Assembly (NCBI GenBank): GCA_050084985.1
Contig: JBITNC010000001.1
Coordinates: 20,336,001-20,400,000, forward strand
Reading direction: 5' to 3'
DNA from: Nageia nagi
Taxonomy: Eukaryota > Pinophyta
DNA length: 64,000 nucleotides
Shown: in pieces, positions 1 to 13,362 of the stretch
Position numbering within the stretch: position 1 is the first letter of the stretch
Layout of the letters: each line of letters begins with the position of its first letter
Notes under the pieces: generated by a model
Seen by the model: the letters and a program-made list of their open reading frames with translations, nothing else
Databases searched by the model: none
Told to the model about the DNA's origin: nothing
Position numbers and translations under genes: made by a program

Positions 1-3000
1 AGCTTAGCATTTTATGCCTATTATCATAAATCAAATATTGTGACACTTATTGTTCTATATAATGGATGAGATTAATTGTTATGTTAATATAGAATTGCTA
101 TATTATAGGAAATATTTTGATTATAGGAGTATAGAATTCAATTTCATCATTTTCTATTTTTCTTGGCTACTTATACAAATGAGATGATGTATGTATCTAA
201 AATGGTATGAATGGTATGAGCACACATGAACAAATTTATGAATATATAATACTATCGATGTATACATATGAGCACATATGTATGTATGAATGTATGGTAT
301 AACTATTTAGATGTTAAACATGATGACTTAGTTAATTCACTAAGATTATAATATTATGAAATGAAGTGAATGTATAATATAATAAAGAATTGTAATGAAT
401 AATATATTCACACTAAATTCATCAAATAATCTTTCATTTCAATTTTCACTGATAAGGATGATATAAAAAAAATTATGATACACTCTTAAGTTTATTATGA
501 ACTCATGTGTGTGCAATGATATTGATTTTCTTCTCTTAATAATTTGCTAATTTAATATTCTAAGAGCATAGGATATATAGTCTTATTTGTGCATGTGAAA
601 CATTTAGAGGTCCATGTCAAAGGGTGGACATGTTGCCTCTCCATAAGGTATACCTTCACTTCCATACAAGCATTCATAGTCTTAGTGAAGATTAAACCCT
701 AGATCTTGTTACAACCTTGTTCTATTTCTAGTTAGGCATCCATAGCTCTAATAGAAATATCTGTAATCACCCAAGAATTCTATTTTTTTTTATCATATTT
801 TTCTTTTTTTACCATATTTATTGGGTTTCAAATGAAGTGAAATATTAGGAAAAATACTTACTTAAAATTATGCTCTAAGAACATCAAATATTTGAATGTT
901 TCAAGATTTATAGTGTGTTAAAAGTGTATGAGTTCATAACATTTTAATAGTGTATAAGGTCATGTTTATTTATCATGCAAAGTTTTAGAAATCTTGCCAA
1001 AAGATATTTTGACAAAATAGAATATGACTATTATACCTATAAAATACTCCTTTATTTATATGTATAACTATATGTATGAATGGATTTGTAGGGTATTTTA
1101 CATATTTATCTTGGTAGTTAACTATAATCATCATGTTTCACATTTAATAGTTTGATAATGATAGACAAAATGAGCAAAGTGGACACAATGATATAATACA
1201 AACACATAGGTAGTGCACCCAATAGCCAAGATACTTCAAAAATAATTTTTTGAGTGTGTGTGTGTATATATATAGTTTTTTTTGGGGTTTTTTATTTTAT
1301 ATTTTTTGTAATTTTAATCAATGTCTTCTATTTATACATAATGGATTCCTAGGTAATCAAGGGTATGTTGTAGCTCATTGTGAGTGATGGGGTAGAAATG
1401 AAAATGAGTACGAACAATATGGTTGATAAGCTAATGAGTGGCTTGATGAGTGATAGTCATAGAAAATATGAAATCCTGATGGAAAACATTTATAGATATT
1501 ATATGGCCATAGTGAGCTCATCAAAGGACTCTTGATGATGTAAGTACAATGTCCACAAAATCTAATGAATCTATAGATAAGTGGACTAACATAGGCATTA
1601 ATCATAATTATCCACATGAAATCTGGTCTAGGAAGTAGGTAGATGAGGTCTTGGAGAAATTCTTCATCAGGTATATTACAAATTAAGGAATTTCTCCAAC
1701 ATGGTTTGATGATAAAAAAAGAGGTATACCCAAAAGAAATATTTTAGGGCATTGTAAGCATAGTAAAACCTATACAATAAAATTTTCATTGCTATCATAA
1801 TAAAATATTAAGCTAGTCATTCTCAAGTAACTCATAAAAGTGATCTGTATCTAATTCTAATGGGTGTCTTGACCTTCTACATGGTCACTTGGGAATGTGC
1901 ATGGTGAATGTAAGGTGTAAGGTGAAGAAAAATCCCAAGGAGTAGGTGGAATGTGATATGGATAAAAAATCTCTTGATTAATAGGTACAAAAGTACAATG
2001 GAGATGATTCATGATGTTTATTATTTTATAATATAGTCAACCATGTGCAATATCATATGCAATTTTTAGAATTCACCCAAGGTTTTTCAAATACATAAAC
2101 ATATATAAAGATTTTATTTGCATGAAAATAACTAATTAACATGCTAATATTGAGAAATATATACAACACACACATGCATATACATAACATAAATTTTTAT
2201 TATATTTTGGATTTTTTGATGTTCTTGTTATTTTTATAATATTATTTTTTTGTATTTTTTATTTTCATAATATTTTTATGGTTTTTATAGGGGATGAAAA
2301 TTTATGATCCTTGAGTGATGATGGAAAATAGCTTTCCTTCAAACAATCCAACATCCATGATTCAAAAAGTAATAGTAAGGAGATCGTAATCGAAGGTGAA
2401 TATGACCTTTTCTTGAAATAGATGGTTGGAAGTGAATAAGATATGAAATGAGGGGTAAGATTGGTGGTTGGGATTTAAATTTTTTGATGACTCTTTGGCA
2501 TTTTTCATACAAAGTTGAAGCTTCATTATGTTCTTCATAGAGTGTCAAAAAGGATGGTATGTATGCAAGATACAAAGAAATAGGAGGTGTGGAATCGATG
2601 GTAATGGAGAAGTTCAAGATGGGAAATATGGTACGAGATTCTTTATAGAAATACCAAAATTTTTATTATTACTGATATTAGAACAATATATTTTTCTAAC
2701 ATATTTAATTTATTTTCTTTTATTTAGATGTTGGTTGATTCATTCAAATCATACTTTCACATTCAAGGGATTGTTTGGGCAATAATTATTGCTAAATAAT
2801 GAATGTAATCATATACAATTTCATCATTTAGAAAATACAATGCAAAGTATGACAATACTTACTCATCTTTATTTCCATGCATTTGATGTACGAGTCTCAA
2901 AGAATTCTTTGGCTAGTTCTATTTGCAATTCTCTAGGTAAATTAAGAAAATATGCCATTAGTATGTATTGGTTTTTTCAAAGCAACCGCATGTAAATATA

Positions 3001-3729
3001 TCCTCTATATCTATCCATGAATCTTTGACTAATAAAATCAATTTGGACATGTTCTTATTTAGGAATTTATAACCTTTTGATTATCATTGGTTTTTCATTA
3101 CAGTTAGAAGGTAATGAAGACATGAATCTTGAATTTATTTAGGAGAATCATTTACTTATATTCTTTTAACTTTTTTCAATTTCAAGGTTTAAGTATAAAT
3201 GAGGGAGAAAAATCAAATATCAATTTTTGATAGTATAAATATCCCACAAATTGATTCATCCAATTCATAATTAGGTGTAAACTTTATGGATTTTGAGATA
3301 TAATCTCCAAAACTCGATCATTGAAAGTACAATCAGAAATAAGCTTAGGTGTTATAGTAAGCTAATACAAGCATAGTAAATTTATTTTATGTACTTGTTT
3401 ATAATAATGATAATAATCTTGAAAATACATGGCTCTATCTAGATAAATTTCAAGATTTTCTTCTTTAATAAAAATTTTCCAACCATCATATGTACCTGGA
3501 CCATGATGCAAAGCCAAATTGTTTTGTATGTTAATGGATAATCATAGGATATTTCATTCTTCTAGGAAAATAAACTTAGTGAGTCAAGATATGGCTCTAT
3601 CTCCCAAATATATTGACTTCTCAACCATGGCCCTTACCTTATCCCTTTTCTTTCTAATGGCACATGCACATTCTTGATTTTCTTAGTCATCATCTGTTAA
3701 ACCCACTCATATGTATTAATTGATTTTAA
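1..3729. other. AT-rich stretch without recognisable gene
   Basis: I find no protein motif on either strand here; the short open frames are AT-rich and low in complexity. It contains a small TG/TA microsatellite at about 1254-1274, a run of TATG-type words at about 190-300, and T-rich tracts at about 2210-2290. Part of it may be the 3' LTR of element A, which should lie to the left of its integrase, but I could not match it to the candidate 5' LTR to the right of 17038. Confidence 0.5.
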
Positions 3730-3739
3730 TATTTTTATT

Positions 3740-4958
3740 CTATTTTATTATTTACAATATGCTCATAAATAGCAAAAACAATTCTAACTATAGAAGGGCG
3801 AATATGTGTTACATTTATCGATTAATGTTCTTCATTACCTTCTAAGTCAGCTAAGTGATATGCCCTTGATTCAAATTTTCTTTTAACCACATAAGGTCCC
3901 AAATTATTAGAAGGCAAATTTATCTCAAATTTATCTTTCCATCTATGAAGTTTGCTAATTTTCTTTTAATACTAGGTCTACTATATTAAATTCATGAATC
4001 TTAACCTTTTTATCAAAGGCCTCTTTAATGCAACTTTGGTAAGTATGCATGCGTTCTAATGCATTAACTCTTCTTTCATATATAAGTAACAATTGATCTA
4101 ATCTTGTTTGACGAGTTGCTTCATCAATGATGTAATCTTGTAGAGCGATTCGCAAAGATGGGATTTCTATTTCTAGAGGTAGCACTACTTCTACTCCATA
4201 AACTAAGGAAAATGGGGTTGCCCTAGTAGGATTTTGAATGCTACTATGATAAGCCATAAAGCATGTGGAATTCTAACATGTCAATCTCCATGAGAATTAT
4301 CAACTATTTTAATTAGAATACTATGAATAGTTTTATTCGTAGCCTCAACTTTTCCATTTCCTTGAGGGTAATATGGTGTTGAAAAACTAATTTAAATATA
4401 ATATCCTTTACATAAGGCTAATACTTCATTATTTTTAAAATTCTCTCCATTATCAATGATAATTTGAGTAGGAATCCCAAAATAACAAATGATATGGTGT
4501 TTATGAATTTTACTATTTATATTCCTTTCATTGAAATTATAGGATAGCTTCAACCCACTTTGTAAAGTATTATGTGGCTTTTATTATAAATTTATGTCCT
4601 CCCAAATAAATAGGGGATATTTGGCCTATTAAATCCAATGGCCATCTTGAAAATGGCCATAAGAATTGCATGGGTTGTAATGATTATGATGGTTGATTAA
4701 ATAACTTTGAATGTTGTTGAAATTTGACATAATTTTTAACATATTCAATGCAATCATGTTCCATGGTGGGCAATAAATGCATAAATATTTTGTTATTATA
4801 GGGCCACTAAAATATCCTTCACATATTGCATCATGGGTACATGAAATTGCAATTTGCAAATTCACCCATTCTAAACATTTGAGCAATATTCCATCAGAAC
4901 CTCTATGATACAGGACATCTCTTAGCATACAAAAATGAGAAACTTTTAATTTATACAT
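3740..4958 (-). pseudogene. Element A integrase (degraded)
   Basis: The integrase inserts element cDNA into the host genome. The N-terminal zinc-binding region starts near 4958 (LKVSHFCMLRDVLYHRG, then a degraded H2C2 segment). In the core, about 4440-4480 on the minus strand reads IPTQIIIDNGENF, which holds the second Asp of the DDE triad, and VEA about 100 bases on holds the Glu. The stretch 4257-3955 reads AYHSSIQNPTRATPFSLVYG followed by EVVLPLEIEIPSLRIAL, the typical end of the core in Tat/Athila-type integrases. Similarity continues with stops to about 3740 (GPYVVKR, YHLADLEGNE). Several stops and frame changes make it non-functional. Confidence 0.85.
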
Positions 4959-5018
4959 TTTCCTAGCTGACTTTGTTAAATTGATAGGTAGGATTCCATC
5001 TCTTAAGAATTTGAGTAA

Positions 5019-5567
5019 TTAGGTATGCGATAAGTTATTATCTTCCATTATTATATAAAGAACCATGTGCTCTACTCCATCCATTTCTGATGATGATTCA
5101 GTAATTTGAATGATCTTGATGTGAATAGTTTGTTTATAGGTGTTTTTAGGTATCAAGGATCCAATTGAAGCCATACCATCAGTGAATCTATTGGTTGATC
5201 TTGGTGCTACTTCTAAATCATCTTTTTCAAATGATAGGAACAAATTATCTACCAATTTCTTGTATTTTTGTAACATAGGTTCTTTACATTGAAAAATTTC
5301 TTTAACTTGATTCACAATTAGCAATGAATCACCAATGTATTTAACTTTCTTTAGTTTTAATTTTGTAGCTATATTTATGGCTAATATTAGGGCTTCATAC
5401 TTAGTGTTGTTATTTGTACATGAAAAATTAAGTTTAAAAGAATAAGGTATAGGAAATCCTTGAGGTGTGATAAAAACAACACCCAGGTCTCCAATTTTCT
5501 CACATCTTGATCCAATAAAATATATCACCATATCCCAATCTTCTTCAAGATCCATAAGGATTTCCAT
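5019..5567 (-). pseudogene. Element A archaeal-type RNase H (aRNH) domain
   Basis: This open segment carries the second RNase H typical of Tat elements, which degrades the RNA strand during reverse transcription. Visible motifs are GDLGVVFITPQGFPIPYSFK, then CTNNNTKYEALILAINIA with the expected Glu, then KYIGDSLLIVNQV with the expected Asp, then NRFTDGMASIGSL with the last Asp. The first catalytic Asp, expected in a YFDGS-like strand, is replaced by Ile (IYFIGSR, codon ATT near 5514). It lies directly behind the first RNase H and before the integrase. The segment keeps a 182-codon open frame but should be inactive because of the lost Asp. Confidence 0.85.
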
Positions 5568-5572
5568 CTCAT

Positions 5573-5866
5573 CTAATTAAAATATATGTTCATCTGGTAG
5601 TTTAATGATAAGTGGTTTATCATAGATAAGCATGCTTCTACTAGATAATTAGCTATGAATTGACCTTTGATTAAGTGTTGGCTTATAAATTGCAAGTCAA
5701 ATTGAGCTAAATGAATGATCCATTTAGATGTTCTTGCATTTTGGTAGGTTTTGTTCATCATATACTTGAAAGGATCTGCTTTAGCAATTACATATGTAGT
5801 GTGATTAAACATATAATGTCTCAATTTCTTAGTTACAATAACCACAACCAAACATAATTTTTTCAA
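5573..5866 (-). pseudogene. Element A RNase H domain next to reverse transcriptase
   Basis: The translated segment reads KLCLVVVIVTKKLRHYMFNH, then KADPFKYMMNKTYQNAR, then KWIIHLAQFDLQFISQH and KGQFIANYLVE. These are the standard C-terminal motifs of the RNase H domain that follows Ty3/gypsy reverse transcriptase. The final conserved Asp of the usual IADxLAE motif has become Asn (IANYLVE). The frame ends a few bases before the aRNH segment, in the order expected for Tat elements. Confidence 0.8.
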
Positions 5867-6253
5867 ATATACATATTTGATTTCATAGCCAACTAAGGTT
5901 TGACTGAGGTAATATATATCTTGCTCTTTTTTACTTTTATTCTTTTAAAGAAGCATACTTCCTAATGTTGATTTTGGAGCAGATGTATATAGCATGAATG
6001 GCTTCCCTTCTTTAGGTGGAACTAAAACTAGAGATGATAAAAGATAGCATTATATTTCACCAAATGATTCTTATTATTCACTACCCCAGTTGAATGTAAT
6101 TTCCTTCTTTAACAATTTACACTTATCTAATATATGAGAAATAAAACATCTTATAGCTTGCATCTTACCTTGTAAACTTTGTAACTATTTTATGTTCAAC
6201 AAGGGTGGCATGTTTACAATTACTTTTATTTTATTTTGATCTACTTCAATTCC

Positions 6254-6960
6254 TCACATGTAAATAATAAAACCTAACAATTTTCCTAAAGTTACCCCAA
6301 AAACACATTTCTTAGGATTTAATCGAATACTATGCTCTAGTAATTTATAAAATATTTTAATAAGTACCTTTGGATGGTCTTTCCAAGTTTTAGATTTAGC
6401 TAATAGATAATCTACATAATATTTCATAATATCATGCATATAATCATAGAAAATATAATTCATTACCCTTTGATATGTGTCTCTTGCATTTTTTAAACCA
6501 AAGGGTATTACTTTGAAGCAAATGTACCCTAAGGTGTTGTAAATGTTATTTTATGTTGACCTTCTAATGGTACTTTTATCTAATTATACCCTAAAAATCC
6601 ATCCATAAAAGAGAGCATTTCATGTCTAATAGTAGAGTTAGCCAAACTATCTATGTTTGGTAATGGGAGTCATCCTTAGGGAAAGCTTTATTCAAGTCTC
6701 TAAAATTCATGCATATGTGAATTTTTCAATTTGACTTTTTAATGAGTACCATGTTGGAAATCCAATCAGAATAATCAATGGGATGAATAAATTTGGCTTC
6801 TAAAAGTTTTTTGTAATTTTTCTTTCACCATTAATGCTATTGTTGGATGCATTTTTCATAATTTTTATTTAATAGGTTTAGCATCTTCTTTAATACCTAA
6901 GTTATGTACTACTAAGTTAGGATCTAGTCTAGGTATATAAGAATATGATCATGCAAATAG
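6254..6960 (-). pseudogene. Element A reverse transcriptase (degraded)
   Basis: Going leftwards on the minus strand I see LDPNLVVHNLGIKED near 6940-6880, a typical lead-in to this reverse transcriptase. Then come LSFMDGFLGYN near 6620-6590, VPLEGQHK, and the LVFKNAxxTYQR-type segment near 6490, all broken by stops and frame changes. The 6463-6254 segment holds the catalytic box as YYVDYLLAKSK followed by LNPKKCVFGVTLGKLLGFI. The second Asp of YVDD is Tyr here (GAT to TAT near 6416), which alone would kill the polymerase. Confidence 0.85.
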
Positions 6961-8339
6961 TTTCTACCTTTCTTTGAGAATGGAAATAAATTTGTGTCTC
7001 TCATTTTTAGTTAATGACTTCCCTAGTTGAAAAATTTTAGGATTATTGGGATCATCACTTAAATTAACTTCAATAGTTTCTTCAATTAACATATAATACC
7101 CTTCTTCCAACTGATTTGGTATTAAAATCTAATTTTGATTATTTATGTTATATTCTTCATCTTCACCTAGATGTTGACTTCCTAGAGTGGTTTTATAGTG
7201 AAGTATGAGGTTTGTAATATGATATCTATATATTTAAAGTCTTTTATTGTAGATTTTTCATAAATTAATGTAAAATATACAATATCTTCATCTACTAAAA
7301 ACATAATGAAGAACTATTTGAGCTAGTTGGGCTTAATGATTCAAACTCATTACTCCCAGACCAATCAAAAAATATTTTTTTCCAAAATTTTATTAGATAT
7401 TTATATGATTTCAACCATGTTACATGATACATCATTAGGAAATAATCTTTATAAATATAATGTTACATATACCACATTATCTTGACTTATTACCTCTTTA
7501 GATCTTTCAAATGGCTTTTCAAACTTTATATTTGTGGTTCTAATTCAATTATCTTGGAACCAAATTCTTTTCTATTTTTATTTCTATAACCTAATTTTGT
7601 TTTGATAGTGGGTAATTGGTAATAAATATCTATTGTATATCTAAGTTCTTGTTCCATCTTAGGCCTTTTCCTTTCCATTGACATCAATCAAAATATTTTT
7701 GGACAAATGACCTTACATAAGGTGATAAATATTCTAAAGAGTTACAAAAACTATGCTCATGAGGTTTTGGTAAAGGAATGATAGGTGGTTCTATAGGACC
7801 TTCATAAATAAATAATATTTGGTTTAGTAATTTCCCTAGTGGCACCAATTTTCCAACTACAATAGGAGATTCTTTTGGTCTTCCTGTTTCTTGGACAAAA
7901 GGGATAATGAAAATGACATCATTTCCTATACCATAGTATTTAGTTTTATGGTCATGGGATAAATGTTTGATGATTTATTCTTTTCTTAACAATCCTCACT
8001 TTTTACTCATGTATCCATAAGGAAAGAGATTTTAAATGAAAAAGCTTTACTTAACTCATCGAACTTTCATACTCTTTATTCCCATGTATGTCTTTCTTGA
8101 GGTAATGGTTCTATTTTTAATGGTGAATTATTACTAATCTTTTGAGTATTGGGTAATTATTGATTAATAATGTGTTCTTGTTTCAAAGGATTTAAAGAAG
8201 AATTATTTTTACCTACTACTATAATCAATAGTTTTTTTGGTAATATTGGTGTCATAAAGTAATGAGTGAATGGTAATGCCACTTCTTTTGATAGGTGTGC
8301 ACTATTACAATGTGAATATGAATTTTCATACTTAGGTAT
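6961..8339 (-). other. Element A protease to reverse transcriptase linker
   Basis: This stretch joins the protease end to the start of the reverse transcriptase. It is AT-rich with frequent stops. The 8351-8157 segment keeps an open frame continuous with the end of the protease (HCIPKYENSYS), but I recognise no further domain; a G-patch or similar linker is usual here in related elements but was not seen. Confidence 0.5.
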
Positions 8340-8446
8340 GCAATGTACCACACCTTTATGAATGTATTTTAAATAGTTATGATAAGTTGATGGGACACAC
8401 TACATGTCTCTAATACAAGGTCTCCCTAAGAGGATATTGTATTATG
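8340..8446 (-). pseudogene. Element A protease, C-terminal part
   Basis: On the minus strand the segment reads YNILLGRPCIRDM, then CVPSTYHNYLKYIHKGVVHCIP with one stop between the two pieces. ILLGRPWIH followed by VPSTYHQ is a signature of the end of the retropepsin domain in plant Ty3/gypsy elements. The matching N-terminal part with its active-site loop lies 5.6 kb away at 14.1-14.3 kb; element B sits exactly between the two halves. Confidence 0.8.
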
Positions 8447-8450
8447 TAGA

Positions 8451-8980
8451 TGCCTAAAAATGAATTATTATTTATTAAATAATTTATTTTATATCCTCAA
8501 TGATGTATTATGTAAAAAGGGATTAAATAATACCCTAAGTCATGATAAAGCTATGTAATATGTCTAGTGTACCCTTGTGACATATACAAGGGGTCAAAAA
8601 GATCAAAGTCATGTAAACTTGTATCCTATATAAAGGCACCAATTAATGACCTTAAAAGAGAGAGAGAGTGATCATCTCTAGAGGAGGTCAAGAATGGGAA
8701 AAGAAATATGATTAGGATTCTAAAGAGATTCTAGCACATATTACATCACTCTGTTATGTGCAAATATTATTCATAAGTTATATCTTATGTTTTCTATCTA
8801 ATGATTCTTTCATTTTCTCTTTGCCACATTCTTGATTGCATCTATTATTTTACTTCTTTCATGCCATTAGTGATGTGATTTATTTAGGCCGTTAATGGAA
8901 TGCAATTGTATGAATGCATGTTTATTTTCAATGTATGATGTCATTAATTCATTAAACATGTAATTGGGATAAAATGAACA
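8451..8980 (+). repeat. Element B 5' LTR
   Basis: It matches 13363-13936 nearly base by base over its whole length. Compared with the other copy it lacks about 44 bp (the segment with GGATGGTAATAATGCACCAG). It starts TGCC and ends AACA, so it has the TG...CA termini expected of an LTR. Confidence 0.85.
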
Positions 8981-8994
8981 TGTATCTGAAGCTG
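8981..8994 (+). other. Element B candidate primer binding site
   Basis: TGTATCTGAAGCTG directly follows the 5' LTR and resembles TGGTATCAGAGCT, the plant initiator-Met primer site, with one missing base, one inserted base and one substitution. The position is right; the sequence is degraded, so the call is tentative. Confidence 0.4.
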
Positions 8995-9639
8995 ATGTTT
9001 CTTACAAACACTAGAATTTTTTATTTTAGGATATCACTTTTTTCTAAGGAGTATTTCATTAGAAACCATTGGTTTTGTTTTCCTTTTTGGTTAAATTGAT
9101 TTTTCTAATTGGAAATTTTTATTACTTTAAATAAAATTATTTTCCTAAAAAACATCACTCTAGAAAACTCTAGTTTCTAAAGGTCATTTTCTTCAATTTG
9201 GTAAGATCTAGCATTCGAAAACTTTTTCCAAACCATAGATACATATAATCGGAAGTTTTCTAATTTTTCTAGGTCTTGATTTACATATTTCAAGTGATTT
9301 TGAAAATATTTTTGTAGAAAACGTCACCTTGAAAAATCATACATTTTGAAAATATTTTGCAACTATTTGGTGACTTGTTTTATGCTAAAAATGTGTCAAA
9401 CCCATAGGTCATCATAGTCAGGAACTTTTGGAGATTAATTTGAGCTCTTTGCATGCTTTTTTTATCAATAATTCTAGAGGTTTTCATATAAAAAATATTT
9501 TTCCATCTTCTTGCATTATCTCATGGATAAGGCATTTAAAACTAGTTTGTTTCAAAATTTCAATGTGATAAGTGATTTATTTGCACCTCCTCCTAACAAG
9601 AAATGGATTAAAATATGCATGTTATGCATAATAGAAAAT

Positions 9640-10400
9640 TTTTGATGAATTAATTTATCAAATTCATGCTTGACTTCTATGAATGATAATATGCTAAGTA
9701 TTATAGAAAATCAAGTGCATAATAATGCTATTTCTAATAATTATATGGCTAAATTTGATTGTGATGCATATTTAAATTTGGATGCTATGGATAAATATGT
9801 AATGAATAATATTGCATTTGAAAAATTGACACTTCAAGATCAATTTCAGAAAATTAAAGCACATATGTTAGTCAATCCTTTTTATGATTGGAATTTATAA
9901 TAATCTTGAATTAAAATACAAATATCATGTATTTCTAAGGAAATAATTAGATAAATTGTTAGAAGATCCATATGTTAGACAATATTGTATGCAAAAGTGT
10001 CAAAAGGAAATTATACAAAAATAACAAAATCAAATATCTTCTCAACCACAACCAAAACTAAAATAATGTTGGCAGAGTAACATCTCATGAAACTTTGAAA
10101 ACACAGGATGCTCATATTATAGAACAACCAAACAAGAAAGCCACAATTGTTCCCCACCACCAAATCAAGAGGCCCCCAACTTTGAGATACTTAGTGAACA
10201 TCAAGGAAGATAATCATGAGGGATCCATAATGAGTTTATTTATGTCATTAAAAAGAAGCACACAAGATAGTGATACTCCAATGGGAAATGAGGATGCTTA
10301 TTGCACTTATCACAAATGAAAGGGTCATGCTACAGATTCTTATCATGATTTAAAACTTATAATTTTAGACATGATTAGAAAAGGTAAATATTAACTCCCT
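9640..10400 (+). pseudogene. Element B gag remnant
   Basis: Two open segments (9670-9900 and 10095-10319) read on in the plus strand. The first is Asn/Met-rich without a recognised fold. The second ends in EDAYCTYHK, and just past its stop the frame continues KGHATDSYHDLKLIILDMIRKGKY in pieces. This has the spacing of the C-H-H-C zinc knuckle of Ty3/gypsy gag (YCxxHxxxGHxTxxCxxLK), with the last Cys changed to Tyr. That is the only clear protein signal in element B. The capsid part is not recognisable by eye. Confidence 0.5.
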
Positions 10401-10871
10401 CAACATGCTTTAGATTCAAAATTGCAAATTGAATTATGAAATTGTAGGATAATTACAATGAGGAAGCACATTTCAACGACATGCCATATTGCATGCAAGC
10501 CGCCAATGGTGTGAAAATAGTAATGATAATGATTATACTTACTTTGCCAATCTAGATAGTTAAGAAAACATAGGAAAAATTTTAGTTTAGTTGAATTAGT
10601 TGAGCTTCATTTATAAGAATATAGAAAATATAAAGATTGACCTTTTGAAAAGTATCAATTTAAGATTCTACTCCTTACTTAGTATTTGCAAGACTTCAAC
10701 ATATACATCCTAGCGGTATGAATTGAATTTATTGATCTTCTTGAGAGAATAGCCGCCCAAGGTATAAAAAATGTAAATGATAATGTAAGCAAAGAAAATC
10801 CATTGTTCATAGCAAAATTTTCTAAACTGATGGGGGTTCCACCATCCCCTAAATACTATAGTTTCTAAATT

Positions 10872-10985
10872 TTACATATCATATAGGATGCATATCACAT
10901 AGGGTGTATTTCATATAGGATACATACCATATATGATGCATATCATATAGGGTGCATTTCATGTAGGTTGCATATCATGGGTCTA
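10872..10985 (+). repeat. Short tandem array of about 20-bp CATATCATATAGGATG-type units
   Basis: The words ATATCATATAGGATGCAT, ATCACATAGGGTGTATTTC, ATATAGGATACATACC, ATATCATATAGGGTGCATTTC and ATGTAGGTTGCATATC follow each other as a degenerate array of about five units. It lies in the internal region of element B, downstream of gag. Confidence 0.7.
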
Positions 10986-12269
10986 GTCATTGCATACCAT
11001 ATTAGTTGTATTTCATAATAACAACAACAACAAAAATAAAATAAAAATAAAATACACATAGAAAATCAAGAAAATGTGGATATAGCCTCAGTTGAGGTAA
11101 TTTTTAGTTTAGTTGGAGGCATGATGGAAATCAAATATTAAAAATTAGAAGGAAAAATTCATAATTAAGATTTGCAAAGTGAAACAATTGCCCATGCATG
11201 GGGCATAAAGGTAAGTAAAGATAAATATCTCATCTCACATGTTTTGCTATTATTTAGGTTCTTCATTGTAAAATTGTCATTGATGGATTAAAACCACTAT
11301 ATTTTCTTTGACTATCTGGTATGACAAGTGAAATTGCATATGTTATTCTTATGATTGCTATTTCAAACAAAATGCATATTTTACTAATGAAATTTAAGGC
11401 CATTGTATCCTTGAAAATCTGGTATAATATAGCATTATGTCATTGTCTATAAAATATTGCTTTGTATTGAATATCTAAATTATTATTTTTAATGATTCTT
11501 CCAATTGAATGATATCATCATTATATAGATAAATTGAATATATGGTCAAATATTGCTAGTTCATATTTAATATTGAAAATTTTATAGTAATTGGAAATGC
11601 TATTTTGTTTAGAAATATTGCAAAGTGATATGGATGATTGTTATTTGAATATTTTTGAAATTCATGCACTTAAAATAAACCTCATGCCACTAACGATGTA
11701 TAATTGCTACAAATAATTTGTAAATGGTGCATATTGAAATTTTATTCAATTTTACTCATTTCTATGATTCTTTCATGCATATGCAATATATTATTGATAA
11801 GACTTAAAATTGTTGAAAATATGATTGTAAAAGTTTTGGCATACCACACCGTTAATGACTTGGATTTATATCAAAAATTCATGCAAATTGAAATGTTTAA
11901 TTAATTAGTACATTAATGGAAATTGAATGTATAGTTTATATTCTATTGATAATTATTTCAAAGTCATAGTCTTCCATGAACAAATATTGCATTAATTGCT
12001 AGGACATCACTAGTGTTAGTCATTAAAACATCATCCATAGGCTATGAGTTGTCTATCACAGTAGTCTATGTATCTTACTCTATATCACTATGTTTTGTAT
12101 TGACCATAGTAAAAACATCTAAATATTATATTAATTTCATCCTTGCTATTTTTATTGCTTATTCTTTCATAGATGTGATATATGAAAGTTTATGTTATTT
12201 TGTTCCATAGGTATTATGTAGTAGGTATAATTGGCATTGATCACTTACCTTTCACAAGGATAACATAAT

Positions 12270-12800
12270 ATCTTTAGTTCATAGACATAAAATGTATGAT
12301 CATTGATGGCCAACGATACAACTAGTGAGAGTTCACTCACTTAAAAGTAAATTGGTGATGCAACCATGAGCAAGTTGTTGACATTGGCTCATCATCAATG
12401 GATGATACAACTTACTATGTATCCATATGAATTTTTTCTTTGAACCAATCCAAATCATAATGTATTCAAATCATAGACATAAAACATATGATCATTGATA
12501 GCCAAAGACACAACTAGTGAGAGTTCACTCACTTAAAAATAAACTGGCATGTAGCCATGAGCAAGTTGTTAACATTAGATAATCTCCAATGGATATGCAA
12601 CTTACTATGTATCCACATGATTTTTTCTTTGAACTAATCAAAATCATAGAAATCTTTAGATCATAGACATAAAACGTATGATCATCCATAGCCAATGAAA
12701 TGGTTAGTGATAATTCACTCACTTAAAAATAAATCATGATGCAATCATAAGTGGATTACTAACATTGATTCATCATAAATTGATGACATAATTCACTATA
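12270..12800 (+). repeat. About 190-bp tandem repeat, nearly three copies, inside element B
   Basis: Copies start near 12270, 12463 and 12651. Each begins with CATAGACATAAAA(T/C)(G/A)TATGATCAT, then GTGAGAGTTCACTCACTTAA, then CATGAGCAAGTTGTTRACATT, then ACTTACTATGTATCCA. The third copy is truncated and more diverged. The minus-strand open frame over this array is a by-product of the repeat. Confidence 0.8.
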
Positions 12801-13362
12801 CACCACCCTATTTTTATAAATAATACTTCATTTAGGTTTCTACATTCTAAGAGTAGAAGAAAAATCATAGAATTCCACATCATCAATAGCATTCACATTT
12901 TCCATATTCCACTAATGGCATCCATTTCATCATTATTTCATCTCATTAAAAGTGAATCCTCTCTATTTCAAGTCATGGATGTAAGTGTGAATGGTTCTTG
13001 AGTATCAAAAATTACATAATGTCCAAATTCATGGTTGAATAGTACAAGGGGAAAAATACATCTTCCATCTCTAAACTTGGATATGGGACCATACAGCTAC
13101 CTGATAGCATAGTCATTTCCATCATCTACATATCATCATTCATGGAGAGAGTCTCTTCATCATATTTTTGCCTTAGTTGCATAATTCAAGGACCTTTTTT
13201 GGGGCATCCAAGTCAAAAGGGACAGCAAGGCACCCTTATTATCATCACCAAAAGGGGCAGTGTAAAAAAGAGTTAAAAGTTCTCAAAAAAATTCTTCTAC
13301 ACTTCTTCTTTGACATGTAATTTCATTACTTCAATCACACCTCAAACAAAGGCAACTATAGA

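Noticed and set aside
9670-9900. 76-codon Asn/Met-rich frame as a host gene
   Set aside because: It lies within the LTR pair of element B, ahead of a gag zinc-knuckle remnant, so a gag remnant is the simpler reading.
12525-12722. 65-codon minus-strand open frame
   Set aside because: It lies across the 190-bp tandem repeat of element B and has no recognisable motif.
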